Assembly: GCA_034509495.1 (NCBI GenBank) | Contig: CM067505.1 | Coordinates: forward strand, 13,146,921 to 13,210,920 | DNA length: 64,000 nt | Direction: 5' to 3' | DNA from: Acestrorhynchus altus | Taxonomy: Eukaryota > Chordata > Actinopteri > Characiformes > Acestrorhynchidae | Shown here: one piece after another, positions 22,800 through 35,690 of the stretch | How the letters are laid out: every line of letters begins with the position of its first letter | Position numbering within the stretch: position 1 is the first letter of the stretch | Made by a program: the position numbers and the translations under genes | The notes under the pieces: generated by a model | Told to the model about the DNA's origin: nothing | What the model saw: only the letters and a program-made list of their open reading frames with translations | Databases searched by the model: none

Positions 22800-24240
22800 T
22801 ATCAGTGAGTCATGATGTTTAATAGAGAAAATTAGATTAAGCAGTAAGAATGGTGAATAGTTTATGTTTATTTGTTTGTTAGCATGGCATCATTTGTTTT
22901 AAAACAATAGTCAGCCTAGTAAGAGAAGATTTTTATTCTCATTTTCTGAATCTTTAAACTTGGCAAACAGGCTGTTTTTTATTCTGATTTCTTATTAAAT
23001 GACTCTATTATACTGTATTGAGTCTCCTCTTTTTATCAGTCTTTGTCTTCAATTATGGTTAATTTAGTCTCCCCAAATATCCAGCTCCCTTCTGTGCCCT
23101 TGCCCAACAATGTGACCTTTCATGTGCATAGAAGATTTATATTACATAGAGGGTTATGCACAAATTCTCCTTGGTGTTTTAATTTATTTTCTTTTTTTTT
23201 GCTAATGTTATTTATTTCAGCCTTGCAGCCCCAGCTTTAAGAATGCATTTCAGTTGATCTAGAACGTGTATATTATGTATAGGTTCTTTAAACTTTCAAA
23301 AGATTACTAACACTCACATCTAAAAAATGGTTCAAACAAGATTCTTTCTAATGCATTGCCTCAGACAATCCTATTTGGTGGCTAAACTTTTAATTATTTA
23401 TGTTATTTCACCCGTTATTTCAAACAAATTCTGTGTTTAAGATGAGAAATCTCTACTGCAAAAGAGCAAAACATTAGCACACAATAACCAACAGGTCAAT
23501 AAACTGTTTTACAAAGACATTCTTAAAAGGGTGGATCTGTTTTATCAAATTAACAAAATGATGAACAATTATTACAATCAACTATTATTTTAAAATCTTA
23601 CAAATATTATCTACTCATGGTCTACTTTGAATATCACTCCTGTCCCTAAAATGCCTGGTATAAGATGGACTGACCTCATATGATCTTAAATTGGGGACTG
23701 GGGACATTCAGCAGTTTCCTTGTTAATGAGGGTCATGTTATACCAACAGTGGTAAAGGGTCACTGACATTTCGCAGCTCATTCCACATGAAGGCACTGTG
23801 GTTGTTCACTGGAAATGGGGCCCAGCCCACTCACTAAAATAAACCATACAAACTTGAAATGGGGGGACGAAACCCACAAACCCACATGGACCACTGGAAA
23901 CCCTTCCTTCCACCCCTTGACTGTTTCCATGGCAACTCACCAGCAACAGGCTTGATGTCAGCTCATTCCTGGGGTAGTGATATCATGGGGCTGCTTGCGC
24001 TTGATTGGCTGTGGAATGTTGTGGTTTTTTGGATCCAGGGCTGAGGGTGAAGGGGAGGTAGGGGCTCTGTTGAGGGGAGGTTGGTGGTGGTGGTGGGGGG
24101 GTTGGGTCTGTGAATGTGGCTACAAAACAAAACACGACCATATGAACCACAAATAGCAAAGCCCTGTCCTAATGAGCCTAAATGACAAACACGAAGATGC
24201 CCCAAGAATGTTCCAAAGCCATTTTGTTTTGGTGTTGGCC
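22800..24240. other. Intergenic, nothing recognised
   Basis: No conserved coding, RNA or repeat signal that I can support. Open frames at 23859-24205 lack motifs. Confidence 0.45.
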
Positions 24241-24243
24241 CAA

Positions 24244-24245
<2 letters not shown>

Positions 24246-24282
<37 letters not shown>
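24246..24282. repeat. (GT)n microsatellite
   Basis: About eighteen GT units. Confidence 0.95.
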
Positions 24283-24284
<2 letters not shown>

Positions 24285-24375
24285 TAGCAATGTGTATCAT
24301 ATGACTGCCCCTTGTAACCCCACATGACTGCAGGGTCATACAGTCTCAGTAGCAAGAAAAGGTAACAACAGATGG

Positions 24376-24376
24376 C

Positions 24377-24438
<62 letters not shown>
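24376..24438. repeat. (GA)n microsatellite
   Basis: About thirty GA units with two interruptions. Confidence 0.95.
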
Positions 24439-24485
24439 TCTCATTATAAAGAAGAAAGACTAAAATAAAGTCTGTCTATCTAACT

Positions 24486-24508
24486 GTGTCTATCTATCTA
24501 TCTATCTA

Positions 24509-24540
<32 letters not shown>
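24486..24540. repeat. (TCTA)n(TCTG)n tetranucleotide repeat, Tc1 insertion target
   Basis: Five or six TCTA units then seven TCTG units end in TA immediately before a Tc1 element. Further TCTG/TCTC units follow the element at about 26,096-26,110, so the transposon appears to have landed inside the microsatellite. Confidence 0.85.
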
Positions 24541-26097
24541 CAGTTGTGTTCAAAATTATTCAACCACAATGCTGTAAAGGGATTTAGGGAATTCAATGTA
24601 CATTTGTAATTGTGTTCATAATGAAATCTTAGGACTTGTTAATGAACCAAATGCAACTAAAATGACATAAATTGTTTTTGTAATACAGTATTAAATGTCT
24701 TTTTTGTGATTTCTTCATTGACACAATTATTCAACCCCTTAAAAACTACCACTCTTAAGCACAGAGCTTCATTTAAGTGTTTCCAATCAGGTATTGAAAG
24801 CACCTGTGCTTGTCAATGAGCAGCAAGCAAGCATAACGAGAACCAATCAGGCAGATGTAAAATGACGGTGATACTCAGCTCCATGTAGACATTTACCGGT
24901 GTTTCTTCAACATGGTGAAGTCAAGAGAATGGTCCAAGAAGAGGTGATTTCTCTTCACAAGAAAGGCAATGGTTATAAAAAGATTGCAAAAATGTTAAAC
25001 ATCTCAAGAGACACCATTGGATGTATAATTTGCTAATTCAAGGCAAAGGACACTGTGGAAACGCTACCTGGTCGTGGCAGAAAGATGCTGACAGCGACTG
25101 CTGTGTGCTACCTGAATCACAAGGTGGACAAAAATCCCTGTGTGACTGCTGAGGAACTGAAAAAAGATATGTCAGATGAAGGTACTGAAGTTTCAGGTCA
25201 GACAATAAGGCGCACAAGTGAAGTGAAGAACTCCATGCCAGAACTCCAAAGAATAAGAAGAGTCGACTCCAGTTGGCCAAAAATCATGTGGACAAACCAC
25301 ACAAGTTTTGGGATACTGTTCTTCGGAGGGATGAAACAAAATTAGAACTCTTGGGACCCATGGATCAAAGCTATGTCTGGAGAAGGAAGAACAAGGCCTA
25401 TGAAGAGAACACCACCTTGCCTACTGTGAAGCATGGTGGGGGGGTCAATCATGCTTTGGGGCTGTTTTGCTTCTACAGGTGCAGGGAAGCTTCAGCGTGT
25501 GCAAGGTACCATGAATTACATTCAGTACCAGGAGATCTTGGATGTAAATGTGATGCAGTCCATCACAAACCTGCAGCTTGGGAGAGGTTGGACCTTTCAA
25601 CAGGACAATGATCCCAAGCATACCTCCAAATCCACCAGAGCTTGGTAGCAGAGGAAGGGCTGGAGCATTCTGGAGTGGCCATCGCAGTCACCTGACTTAA
25701 ATCCTATTGAAAACCTGGTGGGACTTGAAGGAGGGCAGTTTTCAGCACGCAAGCCCAAGAATGTGACTGAACTGGAGACTTTTGGTCACGAAGAATGGGA
25801 TAAGATACCCGTAGATCACTGCAAGACAAGCTATTCTTCACGTTTGAAAAACGTTATTCCTGCAAAGGGATGTTGTATTAAGAATGAATGTCACTTGGGG
25901 GTTGAATAAAATTGATGATGATGTGAGCACAGAAAAAACGTTTGTGGCTATTTCATCATAAATTTTAACTTGCATTTGTCTAATTTACAAGTGCCTCTTT
26001 GATTTAATTTAAACAAGATAAATGGAATGAACAAAATAAATGTCAAACTTGCTAAACAATTAAATTCAATGGGGATTGAATAATTTTGAACACAACT
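24541..26097 (+). mobile_element. Full-length but decayed Tc1/mariner element
   Basis: The left end CAGTTGTGTTCAAAATTATT matches the right end read in reverse (AGTTGTGTTCAAAATTATTC), so both termini survive over about 1.56 kb. The transposase starts near 24912 (MVKSREW) but is broken by stops and frameshifts. Recognisable blocks are VDKNPCVTAEELKK, RRDETKLELLG with the first catalytic Asp, GGSIMLWGCFASTGAGK, FQQDNDPKHTSKS with the second, and a degraded PDLNPIENL block at about 25,690-25,715 holding the Glu. The right-hand TA is not intact. Confidence 0.88.
24912..25909 (+). pseudogene. Broken Tc1 transposase
   Basis: Carries the paired-like DNA-binding region and the DDE blocks of a Tc1 transposase in the right order, but in at least three frames with internal stops. 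The segments 25055-25345, 25273-25440, 25433-25648 and 25718-25909 each hold part. The three catalytic positions can be located, but no continuous product is possible. Confidence 0.85.
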
Positions 26098-26399
26098 CTG
26101 TCTGTCTCTTTAAAGCTCATTATAAGTTGAATATGTTTCTCATAAAGACGTGTTTATTTTTAAGAGTGGTCGAGGTGGGACAGCGCCCTCTAGTGATTAA
26201 TGTGGGCACTGACACTCTGGGTTTTAAAAACGTTCCTTCAGTAAAATAAATTAATAAATGTCACAGATTTTAGGGTTTTAATAAACAACTGTCTAAACTG
26301 TTTTTCTGTGTCGGTACTCCAGGGACTGTGTTTTGGATCACGTGTCGAAGTCCAGACGGAACGGTACTGAAAATATGGTGCACTACTGTAGTGTCGAAG

Positions 26400-26862
26400 T
26401 GGACGTTTCGCTGCCTCTGTAGGGCCCTAGTTTGAACGGAGCGCCGTTTGAGACGCGCCCTCATTCCTCCAGCGGTTCCGGATCAGGGGCGTGTCGTTGC
26501 TACGGCGCGCGCACGTGGTCCTGCAGCCGCAGTCACATGACTGTGATTTCCTGAAGTCTCTTCTTCTTTCCTATAACCTGAGAAAACGCCTCTGACTCTT
26601 CCTTTGACTCTGCCTCTGACTCTGACCTCAGATTCGATTAAAGCCCGGATCTCCTACACCAGCACGGGGGCTTCAACCCAGTCTGAAGCCGTGGACTGAG
26701 CGGGAGAGACTCCGGGGGTTGTTTACACCGACTCTGACTCTGACTCTGATTCTGACTCAGAGCAGGGGGTTCAGTCTGACTCAGAGAAGGGGGTTCAGTC
26801 TGACTCAGAACAGGGTTCTGCTGCTGAAGGTCTGTTAGTTCATTAATACCAGAGTCTCGGAC
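26400..26862 (+). promoter_or_regulatory. scamp3 promoter and 5' leader
   Basis: CpG density rises from about 26,400. CACGTG (26512-26517) and GTCACATGAC (26532-26541) lie 15 bases apart, as in promoters bound by USF or MiT/TFE factors. The leader before the ATG contains a tandem repeat at about 26,735-26,820 built on GGGTTCAGTCTGACTCAGA, and many CTCTGA hexamers upstream. No TATA box is evident. Confidence 0.55.
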
Positions 26863-29800
26863 ATGTCCAAGTACACCAGTTTTCCGGAGCCGAGTGACGA
26901 TCCCAACCCCTTTCAGGTGAGTAAGCGATGTTTTATCTGTTTGATGTCGTTTCTCTGGTGGTCTGTTTTATTAAGTGTTATTGTTGGTCATTTTGAGTGC
27001 AGGACCCTTCAGTTACCCAACACAGCAGCAACACAGACTACCCCACCCTGGACCTCTACAACCCCTTCGACACCCGGACTGCTGGGGTGAGTTCAGTTCT
27101 CATTTTATATATATTATATATTATTGGCTCCACAGCGGCGCAGCGGTCTAAGCTAGAGGACCCAGTCATTGAGAGAGAGTGACTTTAATGTCCAGTGTCT
27201 CCACAGAGAGTCTTAGGTAGGATGGCCCTTCCTCTCCCCCATCACAAAGCGTGATGCTAGACAGCACAGTGGTGTGTTAAAGGATGTAACAGAACAGTAA
27301 CTTTAATGTATTCAGCTGTTCGATGCTGTCGTCTCGCAACAGTTGGAAAAATGTGGTGGAGTTTGAGAAAAGGGGTCTGAGTGGAAGGACATGCTGGACT
27401 ACGTCCTCTTCTTGGAGGCCGATTATAAACTTCATTGTTTATAATCTTCATCTCCGTGTCAGGTATTAGATATCCCAGTTATTATTATTACAATCCCAGC
27501 TCTCCACAATGCACATTTACATTCTGCTGGTGGTTGCATTTCTATACTCTGGAGATTAAGATGTGATTAGAGTGTTAAGTGTATTTCTGGAGCTCACTAG
27601 ATTGTTTTAAGTATTTCATCAAACAGGTTTCAGATGTGGAATTTAATCTTAAACTATGAGACTATAAAATGATATCAAACCTGAAGATGTGCTTTGTTAT
27701 ATATTGTAAAATGTTGTGTATGAAGGTGTTACTGTACTGAATTTTGTGTGGTGTTAGTGTATGAACTTTGGATCAATACAGTCACACAGTAGCCTTTAGT
27801 TGTACTGCTCTTTATTCGCTGCTGCTTGTTTGAGAAGGTTTACTTTGTGTGTTCTTCTGTAAAGATAATAGCTATTATAGAACTGACATTTCAAAGAGTC
27901 TTTTGATTACTTAAATGAGTCTTGGCCTAGTTATTGGGTTTAAAAAAAGAAAAAAAAAAGGTTCTATGTTGTATCAAAAATGTATTTAAGAGTCTAATAA
28001 CCATTTTTCAGTTCTGAATAGAACCCTGCTTCCACAGTGCACGGCACATGCATGGTTTTAATTCCTTCACATAATGACGTTCAGCAGACGAGGAAATTAC
28101 ATTATTTTCTAACTCATCAGTCTCTGAAAACAATGATGACTATTCTGCAACATTTATTGGTGTTCTAGTTTACTGTGGAGAGCAGGCCCTGCTTTATCTG
28201 TGATTAGTCATTTTTGTGAATGATGGCACTTTTACTGTTTGTTTATATTATTAGTACAAATACAAATAGTTTTGTTCACAGTTGATTTTAGATTAGAGGT
28301 ATAACAGTACACTCATCTAAATTCAACTCTGATTCTGGTGTCACAATATAATATTCTTACAATATTAAATTGTGAAACCATTGAGCTGGAAGGAGGCAGG
28401 AGTGTGGTTTATGATGCAATTTTACACCACTAGTATTTATTAGAATACATGATAAAATGCATAAATATGAAGTAATTTACATTTACATAATTTATCATGA
28501 TAAATAATAAACTATTACATATTCAGTTTTCTACACTAAATGTGTGTATAAAAATGAATGACTATTTACAAATATAGAGATCATTTTTCTGATTGTAACT
28601 GACTGGTAATATCTTCTCCCTTTCATACTGTAGCCTCCACCACCTTATGATGCAACACCGCCCCCAGCTCAGACTCCCCCCTCCAGAACCACTCCTACAG
28701 AACCCAGAAATTATGGGTCCTACGGCACACAGGTACCATTAGAGCCACTTCGTGTATATTTGATATCATTACTTTTGAAGTAAAGCTAAAAATTATACTC
28801 CAGTCACTTCCAGGAGTTTAATGTACATGTAGCGCGAATCTTCACTGATAAATATATCTGGGATTCTGTGTTTGCATATTAGTGTGTTCATTATATTCAT
28901 GTTTGGTGCTGTGCAAAAACAATGATGCTGATTTTTGTTAGTTAATGAGAAAATTGAGAGAAACTCGCCCAACATTTATTTAACTCATATTTTCTGGTAA
29001 CAAAAATGGAAAGAACTGGAGTCTGTTATTTATCATGGTTCAAAACACTTGTCATCTATTCATTTATGACCCCTTTCTTACTTTCTTCAAAGCAAGCTGC
29101 AGTGAATGCCACTACAGCAGAGCTCCTGAGGAAGCAAGAAGAGCTGGAGAGGAAAGCGAGGGAGCTGGAGAGGAGGGAGAGAGAGCTGGACTCGCAGTCC
29201 CGCAGTACTGGTTCCTGTAAGTATATGTTGGAGGTGGGGTGCTGCTGGGAGTCAAGGAGAATAGACAGAGCCTGGCACTTCTTGATGTTGATTAACGATG
29301 AGCCCAGGATTGGCACAGTTCAGTAGCATTAAACCAAATTCAATACACTGCACTGGTGTGTCGAAAAATTACATTTTAATACAGCAAAAGGAGTCTGTTC
29401 ATAATTTCATTATTTATATTTCAATTATTGCTGTATATTGGTGGGCACACATCACCTCCATCCATGCTAAAACTACAATCTTGGACGGCTTGCTCTATTT
29501 GGTGCAGTGGTGGAAGTTTATGAGGATCTGAGGTGACAGATGATTAATAAATTAATCTTAAGTTTTACCATCTGGGAGGTATTGACTGTCCAAGAAAGAT
29601 CTTTAGAGATGTGGACACCCAGGAACGCCCTTGGTATTCTCTGTGTTGAGGATGAGGTTGTTGGCAGTACACCAGCAAATCATGTGCTGGATCTCCTCCC
29701 TGTAGGCTGATTCATCCTTGTCTCTGATGTGGCCAATTACTGTAGTGTTGTCTGCAAACTTGATGAGGTTGGATGTGTACAGAGGGACACAGTATTGGGT

Positions 29801-32800
29801 GAGCAGAGAGAAGAGCAAAGGGCTCAGCACATAGCCCTGTGGTACTCACTCAGGGTAAGGATGGAGGACATGGAGACCGTAGAGGTCAGGACGTCCAAGA
29901 TCTAGCTACATGTGGGGGTGTTCATTCCTAGGTCGCTGAACTTGGTGACCAGCATGGTGGGTGAGACTGTGTTAAAGGCAGAACTGGAGTCGACGAACAG
30001 CATCCTGACATAGGTGTTCCTATTGTCCAGGTGTGTGAGGGCAGAATGCCTTCAGGAGAATGAGAACCAGTTTCAGTTGTTGTCTTTCATTATGTGGGAC
30101 ACGGCCAGTGACAGATTGAAGATGTCGTTATTGTGGGGGGTCATTCTAATGTACCCGTGTTGTGAATTTGATAAAATGGCCAGTATGAACATAGCTACAA
30201 AAAAGGTGTATCTAATAAACGAGTACCTCATTGAATATTATGGACAGAAGAGAAAATATATAGGGTGGCAGAACATAAATGCTTATAGAGACAGATGAAG
30301 TATTAACGAGGAAGAATGACAGCTGAAGGAGTTAAAGGAAAGGGCTGAACGAACATGTGACTGCTGATGAACATTTCATTAATGGAATGATGTTCTTCCC
30401 TTTTAGCTCGTCAGAATAATTGGCCTCCTTTGCCCTCTTTCTGTCCGGTGGGACCCTGCTTTTATCAAGACATTAATGTGGAGATCAGCCAGGGATTCCA
30501 GCGCACTGTCACCATCATGTACTACTTCTGGATGTGTAAGATGCTGTGATGTTTTTATATCTGCCAAGTATTCAGTCATTTGTTCTTTGGAAATCAAGAG
30601 TGCTAAAGGGGGTTGCAATAACAGCCCATTTTTTTTGGATTTATACTAGATTTTAGAACATTGCTGTGAGGATTTAGCGATTGATTGCATTTAGTGATAG
30701 AAGTATTGGTGAGGTCAGGTACTGAAGTTGGATTTAGTTCTGGATCATAAAAGGCCATTTGCCTGCTGCCCACTGCCCAGGGGCTTAGTACACCTCATCA
30801 GTATCTGGCATTGGGCACATTTGGTCATACATGAAGTCACTAGAAGAGGTGTCTTCAAAAATTTTGAAAGAAGTGTACTTTATTTCTGGCATGTGTCTTT
30901 CAATAACTCTAATATACCACTAGAGGTCAGAAAAAAGCAGAGTTAATACAGGATATGGGGATGTATAGCATTCAATTGTGAAGTTTTTCAATGTCTGATG
31001 CCAGTTACCTCTTCATTTTTGTCTTTCCCCCTTTGTTTTCTTAAAGTTTCAGCTGCCGTTCTTTTGTTTAACCTCATATCCTGCCTGTCACTGTTCTGCG
31101 TGGATTCTGGTAGTGGAGTGGGCCTGGGTCTTGCTATCCTCTGGATTCTGCTTTTTGCCCCATGTTCTTTTGTCTGTTGGTACAGACCTGTGTATAAGGC
31201 CTTCAGGTATGTACCACCTACTTTACCATGCTTACATCATAGACATCATAGAGTGAAATGGCGGTCATCTTATTGCCATTTAATCTATTGCACAAACATA
31301 AAAGCACAAGACACTTACCAAGGATTATTATTGCATTACATAATATTTGATGCAGTCAGCTACATCAGAACCTAGGCAAGACTATTACATTAGAAAGAGA
31401 TATTGATCCATTGCTATATATTAATGAATGAATTTTTGCTTCTCCACAGGAGTGACAGCTCTTTCAACTTCTTTGCGTTCTTCTTCGTCTTCTTTGCCCA
31501 AGTGGTTGTGTATGTCCTCATGACCATTGGAATCCCTGGCTGGGGTTTCAGGTGAGGTGAATGGTGCAGTGCCCCTCAGGGTCAAAATATGTTTCACAAG
31601 TCTGTTGAATTATTGCTGTGATATGTTTCAGTTGTCATTTTACCTGTCTGACGTCTATCTACCACTGCTGCTCCCCACCTTTCCCTTTTTGTTTTATTTT
31701 GTGTCAGCGGGTGGATAGTGGGTCTCTATGCATTGAAGCAAAATATTGCCGTTGGAGTGATCATGCTGCTGAATGCTGTGTTGTTTACTGCCCAGGCTGC
31801 CATGGGAGTGGTCATGCTAAAGAAGGTAAACTGACGTCGTAGTAAGCAGTTGAATCTCTGCAGGTGCAACTTCGTATCTAGATTTTGATTCAAAGCATAT
31901 TTGATCATACTTATTCTTCAGTCTGTGTAGTGTGTGACATTTACAGCTCTGGAAAAAGTTAAGGGACTACTACAAAGTTTCACTGGTTTTAGAATTTGTA
32001 GCAATCTGTTTGACATTTTTCATTTTAGTTTACGTCTTTGAACAGTTAGATATGTTGTTCACATGTTCCAAATGAAAATGTGATTTAGAGCATTTATTTA
32101 AAAAAGACATCTGACTAAAATAAAGATGCTGTCATTATATCTCTAATAATGCAAACAAAACAATTTGCTATTAATTTTTTAAGGAAGACTGCAGAATTTA
32201 ATGTTTTATGGGATAGCCCTGGTTCTTAATCATAATGTTCACCGGTCTGTTGGCTGACATCATGCCACTCCTTGCACAAAAATTCAAATAGCTTTGCTTT
32301 GTTTGACTTGTGACCATCAAGTTTACTCATCACATTTTGAAAAATTTTCAGTAGTGTTTAGGTTTGGAGATTGGGCTAGCTATGACAGGGGGTGCATCCA
32401 GAAACCCTAAAAGTGACAGCTTCTTCCTCCTGTCCGGAAACAGATTTTGTGATGCCATCTTGCTAATTGTCCAAATTGCAAAGGAGATTTAAGGAGCTGT
32501 TTTAAAATACAACCTGAATCCACTTCGAGCTGAGGATACACTCTGCTACCCAGGAAGGAGAAGTAACAAAAGTTTCTGGAAGCACCTATGGTCTTCATCT
32601 TCTGGTTCTCCACCTGCACCTTAATTGACTTGGCGGTGTGATATGGAGCATTGTCCTGCTGGAATGACCAAATTTTCCAACTATTTCTGCTGTGTACTTC
32701 ACTCCAGTTACCACTTGCCCTTCTTTCTATAAGTCACTTGATGTCATCCTGCTTTTTATGACCTTTAAATTTGTTGGTGGTCATCTTTTTCAGTGGCTCT

Positions 32801-33745
32801 TTCATCCACTGCCAGTCTGTAGATTTGTTATGCACCATGTTTGCGGCATTACCTTGGTGCTAAGAACCACCCTCTTAGCATGCCAGCAAAACCAAAGCTG
32901 AACCCTTCATTTTGTCTTTTAAACCTGACAGGGTCTGTCATTAATATTTTTGTTCCAGTTAATTTGCCAAATTATTCTAAACTATTTAAGCATCCAGCTG
33001 CTCTTATTGCAGGAAGATGGTGCCAAGTACAGAAGTTAATTTATATTATTTCTTATTCCTCATACCATTTGTCCTCCCAGCAAGTTTTAAAGTAATATTA
33101 TTGGTTCTTTCAGCTGATTTTCACATTGTGGAGTGGTCTAGTTTTGTGCATGCAGGTCGGTTCAGTGTGATTTGTTTACAGTAATGTCAGCTACAGGCCA
33201 CATTAAAGAGACATTGTGAACTACTGGAGCAAAAAATGATGTGGGTCATTTTCACCTCCTTTTAAAGCATAGCATTTCCTTTTTGATTTAGTCTATAAAA
33301 GACTCAGAAATGACATTTCTCCTATATTGCTAAATGCTAATGCACACACAGTTGTATGTTGGTTCCTTTGATGCCAGTCTGGTGCCTGCAGGTGGAATAA
33401 GCACTTATCAGGTCAACACTAGGCACACAGGCTTCTCAGAGTCAGTTCCCGATTCACGGTGAATGTAGATACTCTGATTTTATTTAAATGATTTCTTGCA
33501 GACAAACCTGTTATTGTAAGCAGTTAAACATCTTATTTTTTATTATTATTGCTGCAGTGTGTACAGTGTTATAACAATTTTTATTTTCCCTGCAGGTGCA
33601 CTCTCTTTACAGGCAGACTGGAGCCAGCTTCCAGAAGGCCCAGGCTGAGTTTGCCACTGAAGTATTTTCCAATCAGGCAGTGCGCCAGGCAGCTGCAAGT
33701 GCCACAGCCTCTGCAGCACAGGGAGCTTTTACAGGAGCCCGATAG
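26863..33745 (+). CDS. scamp3: Secretory carrier-associated membrane protein 3, nine exons
   Basis: Exons: 26863-26916, 27003-27086, 28634-28732, 29093-29216, 30407-30535, 31047-31206, 31450-31551, 31708-31825 and 33596-33745. All have GT-AG junctions and keep frame, giving 339 aa. The cytosolic N-terminus has two NPF motifs (NPFQ, NPFDTR) that bind EH-domain proteins, a Pro-rich PPPPYD segment, and a coiled coil (LLRKQEELERKARELERRE, exon 4). Then come RQNNWPPLPSFCPVGPCF and four membrane segments in exons 5-8. The loop between TM2 and TM3 has the SCAMP signature CWYRPVYKAFR. PTEPRNYGSYGTQ and the C-terminal HSLYRQTGASFQKAQ favour SCAMP3 over SCAMP1/2. SCAMPs act in endosomal and post-Golgi recycling. 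The hydrophobic core is conserved and unbroken. Confidence 0.96.
27087..28633 (+). other. scamp3 intron 2
   Basis: AT-rich intron. A GGTTCT/AGAACC-type dispersed repeat is suggested at about 27,955-28,030. A short GCGGCGCAGCGGTCTAAGC stretch at 27,133-27,151 resembles a SINE A box but has no B box after it. Confidence 0.5.
29560..30140 (-). mobile_element. Rex1/CR1-like LINE fragment (reverse transcriptase) in scamp3 intron 4
   Basis: On the minus strand, from high to low coordinate, the translation gives a VDSSSAFNTVSP-like block (RT motif with the first Asp), then SPLLFSLLTQYCVP and IKFADNTTVIG, then DESAYREEIQHMICWC and LNTENTK. This order is that of CR1-group (Rex1-type) reverse transcriptases. 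The normal FADD catalytic motif reads FADN here, and stops separate the blocks, so the copy is dead. Confidence 0.75.
30645..30835 (+). repeat. Dispersed repeat family A, copy 3 (fragment)
   Basis: Contains ATTTTAGAACATTGCTGTGA, GTGAGGTCAGGTACTGAAG and GGCATTGGGCACA, aligning with the central part of the copies at 14.3 and 37.3 kb. It lies in scamp3 intron 5, and both ends are missing. Confidence 0.55.
31944..33110 (-). mobile_element. Decayed Tc1-type element in scamp3 intron 8
   Basis: The left end CAGCTCTGGAAAAAGTTAAG follows a TA and is a Tc1 terminus type I recognise from other fish repeats. At 32,618-32,670 TTGACTTGGCGGTGTGATAT and GGAGCATTGTCCTGCTGGAA match the reverse strand of a Tc1 transposase. 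I cannot find the right terminus, so the end coordinate is approximate. No frame survives. Confidence 0.55.
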
Positions 33746-35690
33746 GGTGTAGGAAGTTTGGGGGGAGGGTTTGGGTTTCAGGGGAAGATGAGGATGAAGC
33801 TACAGGGCTTAAAAACAACAGGTACAGCCAAACAGAATGTGGTAAATTTATACTGGTAATACTGTCCAGTTATGTTCTAAACAGATGTCTGCACACTTAG
33901 ATTAAGCCCCTCTTATTTGTGTGTGTGTGTGTAGAGATCAGGGTTAAGTAACTGGAATGTTTCCCTTTATTAGCTCTAATAACCATGCTGGACTGCTAAA
34001 CATTCATCTTATTTTTAAATATAACATCAATACGGCTTTTGAAACATAGTAGAAAAGTAGATTCAGCTGAGCTACCCCAGAGTTTGTGCCAAACAGTAAT
34101 TGGCCATACCCATGTGGTGAAGAGCTGTATGCTAGCCAAAATGCAGTTACCTAGCCTTTATATTGTGATGATATATTCTTTTTCAGTGGTTGGCAAGTAA
34201 GGTCATTAACCACTAAGATAAAGTAAAGCTGTTGGGAAAACATGGGAGAAGAGAATATCCTACTGTGGAATCACAGATCAGCTTCATGATTATGCCGTCA
34301 TGGTGAATGCCACCACCAAGATCTAGATCATGAGTTGAGAAAGAGCACTGAGTTTAAACTTGAGCTGAGAAGTTCACACAAACAAGTGACTACTGGCAAG
34401 AGGAATAGATCAGCTGTGTGGAGTGTAGCCTACAGCACTCAACTTGTAGCTAAAAAAAAATGTATGGCAAAACACTGCGCTACCAGAAATGTGTAAATAT
34501 ATTAAAATATTGTTGCTTTTGCTCAATAATCACACATCTCCACAATAACATCCTTCCCAGGAAGACTACATAGAAATAATTTTTTGAGCATTTCTGTTGC
34601 TTTATTTGTCATAAAATTTTGACTATGTGAAGAACTGTCAGATTCACATTATATCAAAAAGATTTTGTGGGGAAATAATTATTTTTTTTTGTTTTCGAAG
34701 CTGTGTTCTTTTAGATTTAAGTGTTTCGCTAATTATGGCTTCGCTCTGTAGCCTGACAGGGTTTGCCAAAATTATCTGAGAACACAAGTATGAACAAAAC
34801 ATTTGGTTCTGGTATATTTCTTTTCTTTTCTTTTTGTTTTCTTTTCAAGTCATACACGATGCAGCTTTTGTTTATTAATAAAAGATAAATGGCTGAGTGG
34901 AACCAAAGACTGCTGGCAGTATGCCTCTCTTGCAATGGACATTTAGCCTTATATTTGCCAAACGATTTGTGATGCTGTGCCAGATACGGTTAAGGATTAG
35001 AGACCTAAAAAGTGACTAGTGACTTGCTTGTAAAACTAACATGAGTGTGCTACTGTGTGAACGCCATTTGCCAAAAAAAGTGCACAAATCTTCTACAGGA
35101 GACACACTTAAATCATACATTTTCTGTGCATTTTTAGACACAATTCCTCATTTTTTTTTTTTGTTTTGCTGGATTTAACGTGTTACATGTACCAGAACTT
35201 TTGTACAGGCCATATTTAGTACATATGCAGCGATTGTGCCCTAACGTGTGCAGAAGTGTTTCTCTGTAGAGGATGGGACTTAAATGTAGAAAATCAATAA
35301 GTAATATTTGCTGAAGACTAAATGTATTACAGAGTAAAACACTGAACAGTAAGCACTGAAAAGTACTGCTCAGCTAAAATGCTGTAATTTGTTTCACTAT
35401 GATGTATCCTGAGTGGAAGTGTTTCGGACTGTTAGACCAAGAGCAAAACATACTGCCATCAGTCTATTTCTCGGGCTCTTGTTCATATAATCGAATGTGT
35501 GTTTATATGGGCTTCATAAGCACTAACGTGTTCTGTTCTTCTTTAACTTCAGAGAATGCCAATCTAAGACTTTGCCTAATGCCAAATGTATATCTCCAAA
35601 TAAGTGTTACTTTGGGTGTTTTTGATATTGGTTGTATTGTAGGCTGTTTGTGTCTTGTTAGTCAATGTGGTTGATTTGTTTTAATAAAAA
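33746..35690 (+). other. scamp3 3' UTR
   Basis: About 1.9 kb without another coding signal runs to TTTTAATAAAAAAG. A (GT)n tract lies at about 33,918-33,934. The frames at 34729-34935 and 35399-35674 are not conserved-looking. Confidence 0.55.
35683..35688 (+). terminator. Polyadenylation signal, probable for scamp3
   Basis: AATAAA in a T-rich setting, followed about 25-30 bases later by GTTGTGTTTTCT, a GU-rich downstream element. It is about 1.94 kb after the scamp3 stop. Confidence 0.5.

Noticed and set aside
27133..27151. SINE head or tRNA A box
   Set aside because: No B box follows at the expected distance, so it is not enough for a call.
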